Shown here: piece after piece, positions 5,714-5,836 of the stretch
How positions within the stretch are numbered: the first letter of the stretch is position 1
Layout: every line of letters starts with the position of its first letter
Origin: Tannerellaceae bacterium
GTDB lineage: Bacteria; Bacteroidota; Bacteroidia; Bacteroidales; Tannerellaceae
Assembly: GCA_031273385.1 (NCBI GenBank)
Contig: JAISRY010000142.1
Coordinates: 1 to 5,836 of the forward strand
DNA length: 5,836 nt
Direction: 5' to 3'
Position numbers and translations under genes: made by a program
The notes under the pieces: generated by a model
Seen by the model: the letters and a program-made list of their open reading frames with translations, nothing else
Database searches by the model: none
What the model was told of the DNA's origin: nothing

Positions 5714-5836
5714 TCACCTGAAAATCAAATAGTATCCGTCATTGCGAACGCAGTGAAGCAATCCAGAGGTGGGACACACAGACGCACTCCTGGATTGCTT
5801 CACTGCGTTCGCAATGACGGATACTATTTGATTTTC
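5692..5836. repeat. Large palindromic repeat element, copy 2 (cut by window end)
   Basis: The left arm (5692-5766, 75 nt) matches the reverse complement of the right arm of copy 1 (4530-4604) at 73 of 75 positions. The right arm visible here, 5790-5836, is a perfect 47-bp inverted repeat of 5720-5766 around a 23-nt loop (5767-5789). If the symmetry continues the element should end near 5864, about 173 bp in all. Unlike copy 1, the left arm has no insertion, so this copy shows the plain form. It lies on the far side of the DUF4160-DUF2442 pair, so the two copies bracket that module. Confidence 0.85.

Overview
The window looks like chromosomal DNA of a Bacteroidota (Bacteroidales-type) organism. 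The evidence is the protein families present (DUF1460 peptidoglycan hydrolase, short PspC protein, DUF2156 acyltransferase-like protein), start codons without strong Shine-Dalgarno sequences, and three matches to the Bacteroides -7 promoter box TAnnTTTG, one of them with a TTTG -33 box at 20 bp. The genus cannot be fixed from this sequence; a Parabacteroides/Tannerella-like relative is a guess from gene content and GC level.

Layout. Positions 1-173 hold no convincing gene: a GC-rich palindromic repeat block (about 1-92), then a 56-bp repeat with perfect 11-bp inverted ends (110-165). From 3287 down to 174, three minus-strand genes form a tight operon: a 65-aa PspC-domain membrane protein, uvrB (674 aa, complete, 3 bp downstream) and a secreted DUF1460 cysteine hydrolase (291 aa, 12 bp after uvrB). 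A 129-bp divergent intergenic region (3288-3416) has a -7 box for each direction. The plus-strand gene 3417-4328 encodes a 303-aa DUF2156 (GNAT-fold) protein.

From 4329 to 4762 there is a gene-free stretch built of nested inverted and direct repeats. The main unit (4340-4605) is a giant palindromic element. A second copy starts at 5692 and runs off the window end at 5836, with perfect 47-bp arms visible. Between the two copies lies a minus-strand pair: a DUF4160 protein (5160-5423) with a very good Bacteroides-type promoter, and a DUF2442 protein carrying a C-terminal helix-turn-helix (4763-5176) whose start overlaps the end of the DUF4160 gene by 17 bp. The pair has the form of a toxin-antitoxin-like or other two-gene accessory module. 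An open stretch at 5426-5713 on the plus strand looks like a possible gene relic whose last codons and stop come from the repeat.

How the parts relate. The left two thirds is housekeeping (nucleotide excision repair, cell-wall turnover, envelope). The right third is accessory: a small two-gene module bracketed by two copies of the same palindromic repeat family. I see no rRNA, tRNA, CRISPR array or transposase gene.
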